A stretch of 64,000 nucleotides of DNA from positions 1,674,001 to 1,738,000 of the forward strand of contig OZ241740.1 in assembly GCA_965200975.1 (NCBI GenBank). Reading direction: 5' to 3'. This document shows, piece by piece, positions 1-7,275 of the stretch; the first letter of the stretch is position 1; each line of letters starts with the position of its first letter. The position numbers and the translations under genes are program-made. Source of the stretch: S5-327 sp965200975. Lineage in GTDB: Bacteria; Chloroflexota; Dehalococcoidia; Lucifugimonadales; Australimonadaceae. A model generated the notes under the pieces. The model was given only the letters and a program-made list of their open reading frames with translations, did no database searches and had not been told where the DNA came from.

Positions 1-348
1 GACGTAGCGCGTCTGTGGCATAGGCCCTTCGACGGCGTCGACGACGAGCAGGCAGCCGTCCGCCATATTGACGACGCGTTCGACCTCGCCGCTGAAGTCG
101 GCATGGCCCGGCGTGTCGATGATGTTGACGGTAACGTCGCCGTATTTGATGCCGGTGTTCTTGGCGAGAATGGTTATGCCGCGCTCGCGCTCCTGCGGAT
201 CGGAGTCCATGATGAGGTCGGGGGCCTGCTGATCGGGGCGGAAGACGCGGCTGTACCGCAACATAGCGTCGACGAGGCTCGTCTTCCCGTGGTCGACGTG
301 CGCGACGATGGCGATGTTGCGGAGGTTTACCTGGGGCGATTCAGTCAT
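1..348 (-). CDS. typA: TypA/BipA translational GTPase, N-terminal part (runs off left edge)
   Basis: The minus strand encodes 116 residues from an ATG at 348 and is still open at base 1, so only the start of the GTPase domain is present. A G1 P-loop HVDHGKT lies at residues 17-23, RERGITI follows in the switch I region, and DTPGHADF is the G3 motif. The opening RNIAIVAHVDHGKT is characteristic of TypA/BipA, a ribosome-associated GTPase involved in stress adaptation and ribosome assembly; EF-G and LepA have different leader sequences. An in-frame ATG two codons upstream (354) is an alternative start, and neither has a clear ribosome binding site. A tRNA-Arg gene lies just upstream on the same strand. 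Confidence 0.88.
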   Translation of the reverse strand, partial: MTESPQVNLRNIAIVAHVDHGKTSLVDAMLRYSRVFRPDQQAPDLIMDSDPQERERGITILAKNTGIKYGDVTVNIIDTPGHADFSGEVERVVNMADGCLLVVDAVEGPMPQTRYV

Positions 349-400
349 GGGCATGTAGAAGGCGTGCGGCGCCTGGGGTTGGTCAAGCTCGTGAGAGTAG

Positions 401-475
401 TGGCGTCCCCGGGGAGACTCGAACTCCCGCCCCCGGCTCCGGAGGCCGGTGCTCTATCCACTGAGCTACGGGGAC
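401..475 (-). tRNA. tRNA-Arg (anticodon CCG), CCA encoded
   Basis: Read on the minus strand this folds as a complete cloverleaf. A 7-bp acceptor stem (GTCCCCG/CGGGGAC) is followed by a D arm with GCTC/GAGC and an anticodon stem CCGGC/GCCGG around the loop CTCCGGA, giving anticodon CCG. The T arm carries TTCGAGT. Discriminator G and the 3' CCA are encoded. Confidence 0.95.
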
Positions 476-744
476 TTATGCGTAGTATAGCCGAGGGCGC
501 GCGTCCGGGCATCCATCCGTTCGTCTCGGCAGCTGTTCAGCGTTCATCATGCGCCGCCGGCGGAGCCATTCCCGGGGACGCTTCCCTCGCCTCAGGGAGC
601 ACAGGGAGAGCGGCGGCGCCTCCACGCTCTCGCAAAATTCGGCAAGACTTTGCATCGGGCATCCCTGTGCGCGCTGCGAGTCGAAGAGTGAAAATAGGGA
701 GAGTCGGGGAGTCGTGAAAACGCCTGCAAGCGCACAAAAAGCAC

Positions 745-774
745 TTGACACTCGAAAACGCCTATCCCTATGAT
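745..774 (+). promoter_or_regulatory. Sigma-70-type promoter of the collagen-like lipoprotein gene
   Basis: A perfect -35 TTGACA (745-750) is separated by 18 bases from TATGAT (769-774), one mismatch from the -10 consensus. It lies about 95 bases upstream of the ATG at 870. The other bases of the 476-869 gap show no gene I can support; the small ORFs there lack codon structure and homology I recognise. Confidence 0.75.
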
Positions 775-869
775 ACTCGCTGTGTAGGGGACTCGATGGT
801 GGTCGGCTCCGGTGTCACGGGAGCTACCCCCAAGGCGACCACGTCGGACGATTTTGGAAAGGGGGTTCG

Positions 870-1544
870 ATGAACCGCTTCTTCACCGCCAAGAATATGG
901 CCCTTGTGCTCCTCGTGACGACAACTGCACTGGTGGCTGCCGCGTGCACGGGCCCTGCCGGTCCTGCCGGCCCTGCCGGCCCTGCCGGGGCCGACGGCGC
1001 TACCGGCGCTAACGGCCCTGCCGGCCCCGCCGGCCCCGCCGGTCCTGCTGGAGCGCGCGGCCCTGAAGGTCCTGCCGGCCCTCCCGGCGCCGCTGGCGCA
1101 GACGGGGCTCCCGGCGCTGACGGCGCCCCCGGCCCCGCTGGTCCTACGGGACGCGTCGGGCCTTCCGGCTCTGTTGGCCCCGCTGGCCCTGCCGGCCCTG
1201 CGGGTCTTACCGGCCCTGCCGGCGCTGCTGGCGCGCCTGGCGCCCCCGGAGCTCCCGGCGACCCATCGTTCAGCGCAATCGCCCTGAGCCCCAACCTTGT
1301 GGGCCCCGGCATTCCGGTCACCGTCAGCGCTGTGCTCACCGGCTTTGAGGGCGGCGAGCAGGTAAGCCTGACCCTGCTGTTCGCAGACGGCTCATCGCTC
1401 TCGCTCGCATCCGTCCCCGCGAACTCAGGCGGGATGGCCTCCGTCGATCTGATGCACGAAGCAGGCCTGGAGTCGGGTCTCTACTCCGTGCAAGCAGCGG
1501 GAAGCAACGGTGGCAAAGCCAGCGCTGCGCTTCACGTCAAGTAA
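870..1544 (+). CDS. Collagen-like (Gly-X-Y) repeat surface lipoprotein
   Basis: The 224-residue protein starts at ATG 870 behind a strong GGAAAGGGGG ribosome binding site. Residues 1-25 are a signal peptide ending in a lipobox with Cys26 (LVAAAC), so it should be a membrane-anchored lipoprotein. Residues 28-132 are 35 uninterrupted Gly-X-Y triplets, mostly GPA, GAD and GAP, as in bacterial collagen-like proteins that form trimeric triple helices. The last ~90 residues look like a small beta-rich, Ig-like domain (SPNLVGPG..VTVSAVLTGFEGGEQV). It is a single-gene unit with its own promoter and intrinsic terminator. Bacterial collagens act in adhesion or surface structure, but no specific partner can be inferred here. 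Confidence 0.85.
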   Translation: MNRFFTAKNMALVLLVTTTALVAAACTGPAGPAGPAGPAGADGATGANGPAGPAGPAGPAGARGPEGPAGPPGAAGADGAPGADGAPGPAGPTGRVGPSGSVGPAGPAGPAGLTGPAGAAGAPGAPGAPGDPSFSAIALSPNLVGPGIPVTVSAVLTGFEGGEQVSLTLLFADGSSLSLASVPANSGGMASVDLMHEAGLESGLYSVQAAGSNGGKASAALHVK

Positions 1545-1574
1545 CGCGCGACAAGGCATAACGCAAGCTCGTTG

Positions 1575-1606
1575 GAAGCCCTGGGCAATTGCCCAGGGCT
1601 TCTTTT
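1575..1606 (+). terminator. Rho-independent terminator after the collagen-like gene
   Basis: A perfect 12-bp inverted repeat (GAAGCCCTGGGC / GCCCAGGGCTTC, 1575-1586 and 1591-1602) with an AATT loop is followed by TTTT. It starts 31 bases after the stop codon. The next 490 bases (1607-2096) hold no gene that I can support: they are pyrimidine-rich and their ORFs are unconvincing in every frame. Confidence 0.9.
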
Positions 1607-2096
1607 CGGGCGCGCGCCTCTCTTCTCCTATCGCCCTATCGCCAAGCCTCGTGCGCCTTCCGCCCTTCCTTCCCGCGACCCGGCCCAAGCCTCGCGATCG
1701 GCCAAAGCGTCCTGACGTTTCTGCGCGGGCTCACGGGCAAAGGCGGCTTGCGCGACCAGCGCGGAAGTCTCCCGCAGCGAGCAGAGCGCCGACCGCGCAA
1801 CGGCTTCCGGCGCGTCCGTCGCAGCGCTCCCCCTTCCCGGAGCGACTGCGTCAGCCTTCAGGAGCCGCCTGCTTCTCCCCTCCCCTCCCCTGCCCTGGTT
1901 TCTCTGTACAGCCCTGCACGGGCCCTTGCAAACGCAAAGCGGACGGAGCGCGCTGCCCCGCGGAACAGCGGCTGATCTCGTCAGATGTTGCTGCGCTCCC
2001 CAATTCTCTTGAGGAGGCGAACGAGGCAGTTCGAGGCGCGACCCTTGAGTAGAACGGAACAGGCCGTGAAGCAGGCCGCCGGCTCCGCGCGCGGGG

Positions 2097-3377
2097 TTAC
2101 CCGGACGGGTTGTCGTCCGTGTTGTGGGGAGCGATGCGCGTAACATGGACTCGCTTGACGCGGCGGCCCACTGTGGAGACCACCTGCATCCGCAGCCCGG
2201 CCTCCTCCACGATATCGCCAGCCGAGAGGAGCTCGCCGCGCCGGCTGAACATCAGCCCTCCAACGGTGTCGAAGCCTTCTGCGACGACCGCGACGCTGAA
2301 CTTCGCGTTCAAGTCCTCCACCGGCATCCGCGCGTCAATCTGCGCCTCGTCCTCGGTCAACCACTCGATGTTCGATTGGCTCCTGTCGAACTCGTCCTCG
2401 ATCTCGCCGACTATCTCTTCGATCAAGTCCTCGACAGTAACGATGCCGGCGACGCCTCCGTACTCGTCGACGACCACGGCCATATGTATGCGTCGGTCCT
2501 TGAACTCGGCAAGCATCTCGTGGACGCGTTTGCTTTCAGGGACGAAGAACGCCGGCCTCACCAGGTCTTCCAGCGACGGCTTGACGTCGCTGTTGGTAGT
2601 GGCGGCGAGGAGATCGCGGCTGTAGAGGATGCCGACGATGTTTTCGGGATTGTGGTCGTAGACCGGCAGGCGCGTATGTCCGCTATCGAGGATGCGCGCC
2701 GCCGCGCGATCGACCGGCGTCTCGAGCCCAACGCTCACCACGTCCACGCGGGGCACCATCACCTCGCGCACAGGGGTCTGGTCGAGGTTCAGAATGGCGT
2801 GGATCATCTCGCGCTCGTGGCGCTCCAGAGGCTCCTCGGCGATCTCCTCCTCGACGCCGGGGCCTTCGTCGGCTGTGTTCGCATGCCCGTTAGGGCCCTG
2901 GTCGTACTCCTCAGCGCCCGCAAGACGGAGCCCCGACCGGGAGAACCGCCGCACGGGAAGCAGCGGCCAGAGCATCGCCTGGGCGATCGTTCCGAAAGTT
3001 ACGAGGCTCTGGGTGGGGAGACGCTGTGCTATGTGCTGGGCGACCGGGGCGAGCAGGAGGAGCACCACCCACAGCGCGCCAAGCAGCGCCAGCACCCCTG
3101 CCCAGTGCAAGTCAGGGAGGCGAGTGATGAGCGCAAGCGCCGACGCCGACGCCGACCCGGCGCTGAGGAGCAGCAACAGGGCGATAAGACCTTCATACGC
3201 ATGGCGCTCGGTGCGCAATCGCCTCACGGCAGCCTCGCGCACTCCACGGTCGGCGAGCGAGTCTCTCACTACAGAACGGCGCAACAAGGGCAAGGCCGCC
3301 GAGGCGGCGTGCAGGCCGAGAAAGCCCAGCACTGAAACTGCAAGAAGGAACGCTAGCGCCGTACTGCCGCTATCCAA
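2097..3377 (-). CDS. CorC/HlyC-type membrane protein with paired CBS domains
   Basis: About 426 residues if it starts at TTG 3377, which overlaps the glmU stop by 8 bases and sits behind a GAGGGGGGG tract. The longer reading to ATG 3473 lies inside glmU and gives an un-membrane-like Cys/Pro-rich leader, so I reject it. Three hydrophobic segments fill the first ~140 residues, followed by an acidic linker. A CBS pair comes next (REVMVPRVDVV; DEYGGVAGIVTVEDLIEEIVG), then a C-terminal CorC_HlyC domain (VGGLMFSRRGELLSAGD). Members of this family bind adenine nucleotides or divalent cations and are linked to Mg2+/Co2+ efflux or membrane integrity. Substrate cannot be read from sequence. Probably translationally coupled to glmU. 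Confidence 0.85.
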   Translation of the reverse strand: MDSGSTALAFLLAVSVLGFLGLHAASAALPLLRRSVVRDSLADRGVREAAVRRLRTERHAYEGLIALLLLLSAGSASASALALITRLPDLHWAGVLALLGALWVVLLLLAPVAQHIAQRLPTQSLVTFGTIAQAMLWPLLPVRRFSRSGLRLAGAEEYDQGPNGHANTADEGPGVEEEIAEEPLERHEREMIHAILNLDQTPVREVMVPRVDVVSVGLETPVDRAAARILDSGHTRLPVYDHNPENIVGILYSRDLLAATTNSDVKPSLEDLVRPAFFVPESKRVHEMLAEFKDRRIHMAVVVDEYGGVAGIVTVEDLIEEIVGEIEDEFDRSQSNIEWLTEDEAQIDARMPVEDLNAKFSVAVVAEGFDTVGGLMFSRRGELLSAGDIVEEAGLRMQVVSTVGRRVKRVHVTRIAPHNTDDNPSG

Positions 3378-4767
3378 GGGAAGCCCCCCCCTCGCTTGCC
3401 GCGACGGCCCTGCGGGCGGCTGCCCGCATAGGCCTCGCGGGCACGCCGGCCACCCTTTCGCCGGGCGGCACATCGCGGTTCACCACGGCGCCCGCGGCAG
3501 TCGCCGCGTGATCGCCCACCTTCACGGGAGCGATCAGCAGGCTGTCGCTGCCGATGAACGCGTAGTCGCCGATTTCGGTTATATGCTTGGCGGCGCCGTC
3601 ATAGTTGCACGTAACGACGCCGGCGCCGATGTTTGCGCCGGCGCCCACATCCGCGTCGCCGACGTAGCTGAAGTGCCCGACATGCGCGCCCGTCCCAATG
3701 CGGCTGGCCTTGATCTCCGCGTGCGACCCTACGTAGGCGTCGTCCTCCAGAAACGAACCCGGGCGGATATGGGAGTAGGGCCCCACATTGACGCCTCTTC
3801 CCAGACGCGCCCCTTCCACTACGGCCTCGTTGATCCGGCAGCCCGGGCCTACGCGGGAGTCGCTCACCTGAGCGTTCGGCCCCAGCACGGAGCCCGAGGC
3901 GATGCGCGAGCGCCCGCGGACGGCGGTGTTCGGATGTATCGTCACATCAGGCTCGAACTCCGCCGCCGCTTCGAGATAGGTCGTCGGGGGATCGATAAGC
4001 GTAACTCCTCGCGCCATGGCGTCCTTGCGCAGCCGCGTCTGCGCCGCCGCCTCGACGCGCGAGAGGTCTTCGCGGGTGTTCACGCTCAGCGCCTCGTCGG
4101 GGTCGTCTGTAACGCAGGCTTCGACGCGCCTGCCGTCGGCCACGGCCCGCGCCACAAGATCGGTGATCCGGATCTCGCCCGACTCGTGCGGCGTCAACTG
4201 GCCGACCGCGGCCCGCAGCCACGCGACGTCGAACGCGTAAAGGCCCACGTTGACCTCAACCACGGACGCGCGCGGGGCAGGCCCGTCGGCGAACTCGGTT
4301 ATGCCGATAGGCTTGCGCCGGGCGCCGCGCTGGAGCCGCCCGACCTCCTGCATCGAGGCGGCAGGCACGATACAGCTCAGCAGCGTGAGCGCAGCCTTGC
4401 GCCGTTCGTGAAGGGCTATCAGATCCCGGACGGTCTCCGGCCTGACAAGCGGAACGTCGGCGTTCAGGACAAGGACGTGCTTCGCAGATGCAGGGAGGGT
4501 GATGAGGGCGGTGGCGAGCGCGTGGCCCGTGCCTAACGGCACAGGCTGGTCGACGCACTCCACCCCGCCGCCAAGCGACGCTTCGACGCCGTCTCGCGCA
4601 GCCGGAGGGGTGACGACGATGACTCCTGCAGGGCCCGCCGCCGACGCAGCCCGGACGGCATGGGCTACAAGCGGGTCGCCCGCCACCGGGTGAAGGACTT
4701 TGGGCCGGGACGACTTCATGCGCGTCCCCTTGCCCGCCGCCAGGACAATCGAAGTCCAAGCGTCCAT
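3370..4767 (-). CDS. glmU: Bifunctional N-acetylglucosamine-1-phosphate uridyltransferase / glucosamine-1-phosphate acetyltransferase
   Basis: 465 residues, the normal GlmU length. The N-terminal nucleotidyltransferase domain has LAAGKGTRMKS (residues 9-19), a GTGHA uridine-binding loop and NADVPL in the metal-binding position. From about residue 260 a left-handed beta helix of hexapeptide repeats leads to the acetyltransferase site (HVGHFSYVGDADVG, then GAGVVTCNYDG). The enzyme acetylates GlcN-1-P and then forms UDP-GlcNAc in the cytoplasm, feeding peptidoglycan or other envelope glycans. It is upstream of, and overlaps, the CBS protein. The ~340 bases between it and the tRNA-Ser pair hold no gene I can support. 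Confidence 0.96.
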   Translation of the reverse strand: MDAWTSIVLAAGKGTRMKSSRPKVLHPVAGDPLVAHAVRAASAAGPAGVIVVTPPAARDGVEASLGGGVECVDQPVPLGTGHALATALITLPASAKHVLVLNADVPLVRPETVRDLIALHERRKAALTLLSCIVPAASMQEVGRLQRGARRKPIGITEFADGPAPRASVVEVNVGLYAFDVAWLRAAVGQLTPHESGEIRITDLVARAVADGRRVEACVTDDPDEALSVNTREDLSRVEAAAQTRLRKDAMARGVTLIDPPTTYLEAAAEFEPDVTIHPNTAVRGRSRIASGSVLGPNAQVSDSRVGPGCRINEAVVEGARLGRGVNVGPYSHIRPGSFLEDDAYVGSHAEIKASRIGTGAHVGHFSYVGDADVGAGANIGAGVVTCNYDGAAKHITEIGDYAFIGSDSLLIAPVKVGDHAATAAGAVVNRDVPPGERVAGVPARPMRAAARRAVAASEGGASLG

Positions 4768-5017
4768 CGGCTACTCAGGGCTGTCAGCCCGTTCGAGTTG
4801 GCGAATCTCCTCAGTACTCAAGATAATCAAGAGGCGGCGCAGTCGAACTCCACAGAGGTAGATCGACTGGCCGCCTCAAGCTACTCCACAATGCGCACAG
4901 TAGCCGGATGTTAAGGATTGGCGCGGGAGCGTGTCAAGCGAGCGCAGTCCTGGCGGAACGGTTCAGCGCGGACGCGGGGCGCGCTGCCGATACGCGATAG
5001 CAGTAGTCGGGGCGTCA

Positions 5018-5037
5018 GCTCCCCCAGGCCCCCCGGG
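5018..5037 (+). repeat. Diverged partial copy of a C-rich intergenic repeat
   Basis: GCTCCCCCAGGCCCCCCGGG resembles the 3' half of the near-identical 33-base elements at 34369-34401 and 57082-57114. It lies between glmU and the tRNA-Ser genes. The match is short and low in complexity, so homology is uncertain. Confidence 0.4.
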
Positions 5038-5108
5038 AACTCTGAACAGTCGCCTGCTCCGCCTTACGTGCGAGGGCCCGCAAGCGGGTGCTACAATCAA
5101 TCGTCCGG

Positions 5109-5199
5109 GGAGAGATGGCTGAGCGGTTTAAGGCGGCGGTCTCGAAAACCGTTGTGGGGGCTTCCTCCACCGTGGGTTCGAATCCCACTCTCTCCGCCA
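5109..5199 (+). tRNA. tRNA-Ser (anticodon CGA), CCA encoded
   Basis: 91 bases with a 7-bp acceptor stem (GGAGAGA/TCTCTCC), an anticodon stem GCGGT/ACCGT around CTCGAAA giving anticodon CGA, and the long variable arm typical of serine tRNAs (GTGGGGGCTTCCTCCAC). The T loop is TTCGAAT and the 3' GCCA is encoded. Confidence 0.95.
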
Positions 5200-5218
5200 T
5201 TCCATCCGCCGCGTCAAT

Positions 5219-5309
5219 GGAGAGGTGCCGGAGCGGCCGAACGGGCACGACTGGAAATCGTGTAGGGGTTAACAGCCTCTCGCGGGTTCGAATCCCGCCC
5301 TCTCCGCCA
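5219..5309 (+). tRNA. tRNA-Ser (anticodon GGA), CCA encoded
   Basis: 91 bases, 19 bases after the first tRNA-Ser and probably co-transcribed with it. Anticodon stem CACGA/TCGTG encloses CTGGAAA, giving anticodon GGA. A long variable arm (GTAGGGGTTAACAGCCTCTC) and encoded CCA are present. Acceptor and T arms are almost the same as in the upstream gene, which suggests tandem duplication followed by anticodon divergence. Confidence 0.95.
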
Positions 5310-5397
5310 CGCCGGCAGGCCGCGCCGGGCGCCGCCGCGACAACTTCCCCTACCCTCGACCCGCTCGATATGCCACAATGCCGCTGAGGAGACTCCT

Positions 5398-6063
5398 ATG
5401 CGCCTCGTTGCAGTCAATATCGCCCAGCCGCAGACGCTAACCGGCACAGCCCGGGGCGACGTGCTTTCCGCAATCCACAAGCAGCCCGTCGACGGCCCTG
5501 TCGCCGTGCGCCGGCTCAACGTCGACGGCGACGCCCAAGGCGACACGGCGAACCACGGCGGCCCCGACGCGGCGGTGTACGTGTATGCGCTCGAGGACTA
5601 CGTCTACTGGAGCGCGGAGCTTGGCCGCGAATTGCCCTGGGGCGCGTTCGGCGAGAACTTCACGGTTGAGGGCGCATCGTCGGACGTTATGTGCTTCGGC
5701 GACATCTGGCGGGCAGGGAGCGTTCTGCTGCAAGTTACGGAGCCGCGCTCCCCGTGCTACAAGCTCGAACACAAAATGGGCATTCGCAACTTCGCCCCGA
5801 GATTCGCGCGAGCGGGCCGCGTGGGCTTCTACAACCGCGTGCTGGAGGAAGGGGAAGTCCAGTCGGGAGACGAGGCGCGCGTGGTCGAACGCCACCCGGC
5901 GCAACTGTCGATCAAGCTCATCAGCGACGTGCGGCATGCGCGTTTCGTGAGTAGGGAAGACGCGGAACGGCTTCTCGCCGCCGAGGACCTCCCGGCGGCG
6001 CAGCGGAGCCACGCGATGAAGCGTCTCGCCCGGATCCGCCGGGCCGAGGCCAAGGCTCGATGA
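5398..6063 (+). CDS. MOSC-domain protein (YiiM-like)
   Basis: 221 residues starting at ATG 5398 behind GAGGAGACTCCT. The protein is a single MOSC domain. It has the conserved glycine- and aspartate-rich stretch GDTANHGGPDAAVYVY, GAFGENFTVEG, and the conserved cysteine in EPRSPCYKL. MOSC proteins handle molybdenum cofactor or Mo-bisPGD sulphur chemistry, and YiiM acts on N-hydroxylated compounds. With several Mo hydroxylases encoded in this window a role in cofactor sulphuration or Mo-enzyme maturation is reasonable but not shown. Its stop overlaps the ATG of dprA, so it heads the long plus-strand run. Confidence 0.85.
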   Translation: MRLVAVNIAQPQTLTGTARGDVLSAIHKQPVDGPVAVRRLNVDGDAQGDTANHGGPDAAVYVYALEDYVYWSAELGRELPWGAFGENFTVEGASSDVMCFGDIWRAGSVLLQVTEPRSPCYKLEHKMGIRNFAPRFARAGRVGFYNRVLEEGEVQSGDEARVVERHPAQLSIKLISDVRHARFVSREDAERLLAAEDLPAAQRSHAMKRLARIRRAEAKAR

Positions 6064-7235
6064 TCGATATCGAGCGCGACCTGCCCTACTGGGCCGCATT
6101 TGGCCGTGTGCCGACCGTCGGGAGCGTCCGGATAGGACTGCTGGAGGAGCGGTTCGGCTCGCTCGAGGCGGCGTGGCAAGCGACGACTGGCGAGCTGGAG
6201 TCCGCCGGGCTTACGGCGAACACGGTGCAGGCTATCGAGCAGGTCCGGCGCGTGACCGATCCTGAGCGGGAGATCGAATCGACGCGCGCCGCCGGCGTGA
6301 CGGTGCTGACGTGGCACAGCGCGGAGTATCCGCGGCTCTTGCGGGAGATCGACGATCCGCCTCCGGTGCTGTATGCGCGGGGCGCGCTCGAACCGAACGA
6401 CGAGCCCCGGGTTACGGTCGTAGGGACGCGCAGCCCCACCGTGTACGGCAAAGACGCCGCCCGTCATCTGGCGGGCGACCTCGCCAGGTCGGGAGTCGCC
6501 GTCGTAAGCGGGCTGGCGCGCGGGATCGACGGCGTTGCCCACACCGCCGCATTGGACGCCGGGGGGCGCACTATCGCCGTGATGGGCTCCGGGTTGGATA
6601 TCGTCTATCCGCCGGAGCACTCCCGGTTGATGGAGCGGATTGTCGAGCAAGGGGCTGTCCTGTCGGAGCAGCCGCTGGGAGCGAAACCGGAGGCGCGGCA
6701 CTTCCCGCGGCGCAACCGGCTGCTCAGCGGGCTGAGCCTGGGAACGCTGGTGATCGAGGCCGGCGAGGGAAGCGGAACGCTCTCAACCGTGCGGTTCGCG
6801 CTCGAGCAGAACCGGGACGTACTGAGCGTTCCGGGAAGCATCTACTCGCCCGCCAGCGAGCTCACGAACAGGCTCATCCAGGAGGGAGCGAAGCTCGTTG
6901 CGACGGTCGAGGACATCCTCGAGGAATTGCAGATGGGCAAGCGTCCGCGGCAGGCGCCGATGCCCGGCCTCGCCGCTGAGGGCGCGGACGGCGCCGGCAG
7001 CGGGGCTGCGTCAGCCGTTGCCGCAGCGGCAGTAGAGGCGGCGGCGGAGACGGAAGACGAACGGCTGCTCCTCGATGCGCTTGGCTCCGAGCCCCGGCAT
7101 ATCGACGAGCTCAGCCGTGAGACGAACATGCCGGCGACGCAGATAATGAGCGTGCTGACGGTGCTGGAGATGAAGGGCGCCGCGCTGCAGGTGGGACGGA
7201 TGCACTATATTCGGGGGCGGGGAGCGCAGGCTTGA
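6060..7235 (+). CDS. dprA: DNA-processing protein DprA/Smf
   Basis: 391 residues, with ATG overlapping the previous stop (ATGA). An N-terminal SAM/HhH-like region is followed by the Rossmann-type DprA core with VVGTRSPTVYGK near residue 120, SGLARGIDGVAH, and ARHFPRRNRLLSGLS. A C-terminal winged-helix domain covers about residues 335-385 (LLLDALGSEPRHIDELS). DprA binds single-stranded DNA and loads RecA during natural transformation; in many bacteria it is kept without competence. An Ala/Glu-rich linker separates core and winged helix. It lies directly upstream of topA, a common arrangement. Confidence 0.95.
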   Translation: MIDIERDLPYWAAFGRVPTVGSVRIGLLEERFGSLEAAWQATTGELESAGLTANTVQAIEQVRRVTDPEREIESTRAAGVTVLTWHSAEYPRLLREIDDPPPVLYARGALEPNDEPRVTVVGTRSPTVYGKDAARHLAGDLARSGVAVVSGLARGIDGVAHTAALDAGGRTIAVMGSGLDIVYPPEHSRLMERIVEQGAVLSEQPLGAKPEARHFPRRNRLLSGLSLGTLVIEAGEGSGTLSTVRFALEQNRDVLSVPGSIYSPASELTNRLIQEGAKLVATVEDILEELQMGKRPRQAPMPGLAAEGADGAGSGAASAVAAAAVEAAAETEDERLLLDALGSEPRHIDELSRETNMPATQIMSVLTVLEMKGAALQVGRMHYIRGRGAQA

Positions 7236-7275
7236 CTCCTTGATAGGGCTTGACCCTTGCCCCTATGCTGAAAGT

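Noticed and set aside
824..1339. Minus-strand ORF of Gly-Pro-Ala repeats opposite the collagen-like gene
   Set aside because: The GGCCCTGCC repeat reads as Gly-Pro-Ala on both strands. The plus strand has the promoter, ribosome binding site, signal peptide and terminator; the minus strand has none.
2124..4536. Long plus-strand ORFs opposite the CBS protein and glmU
   Set aside because: They are antisense shadows in GC-rich DNA. The minus-strand frames encode clear, full-length families.
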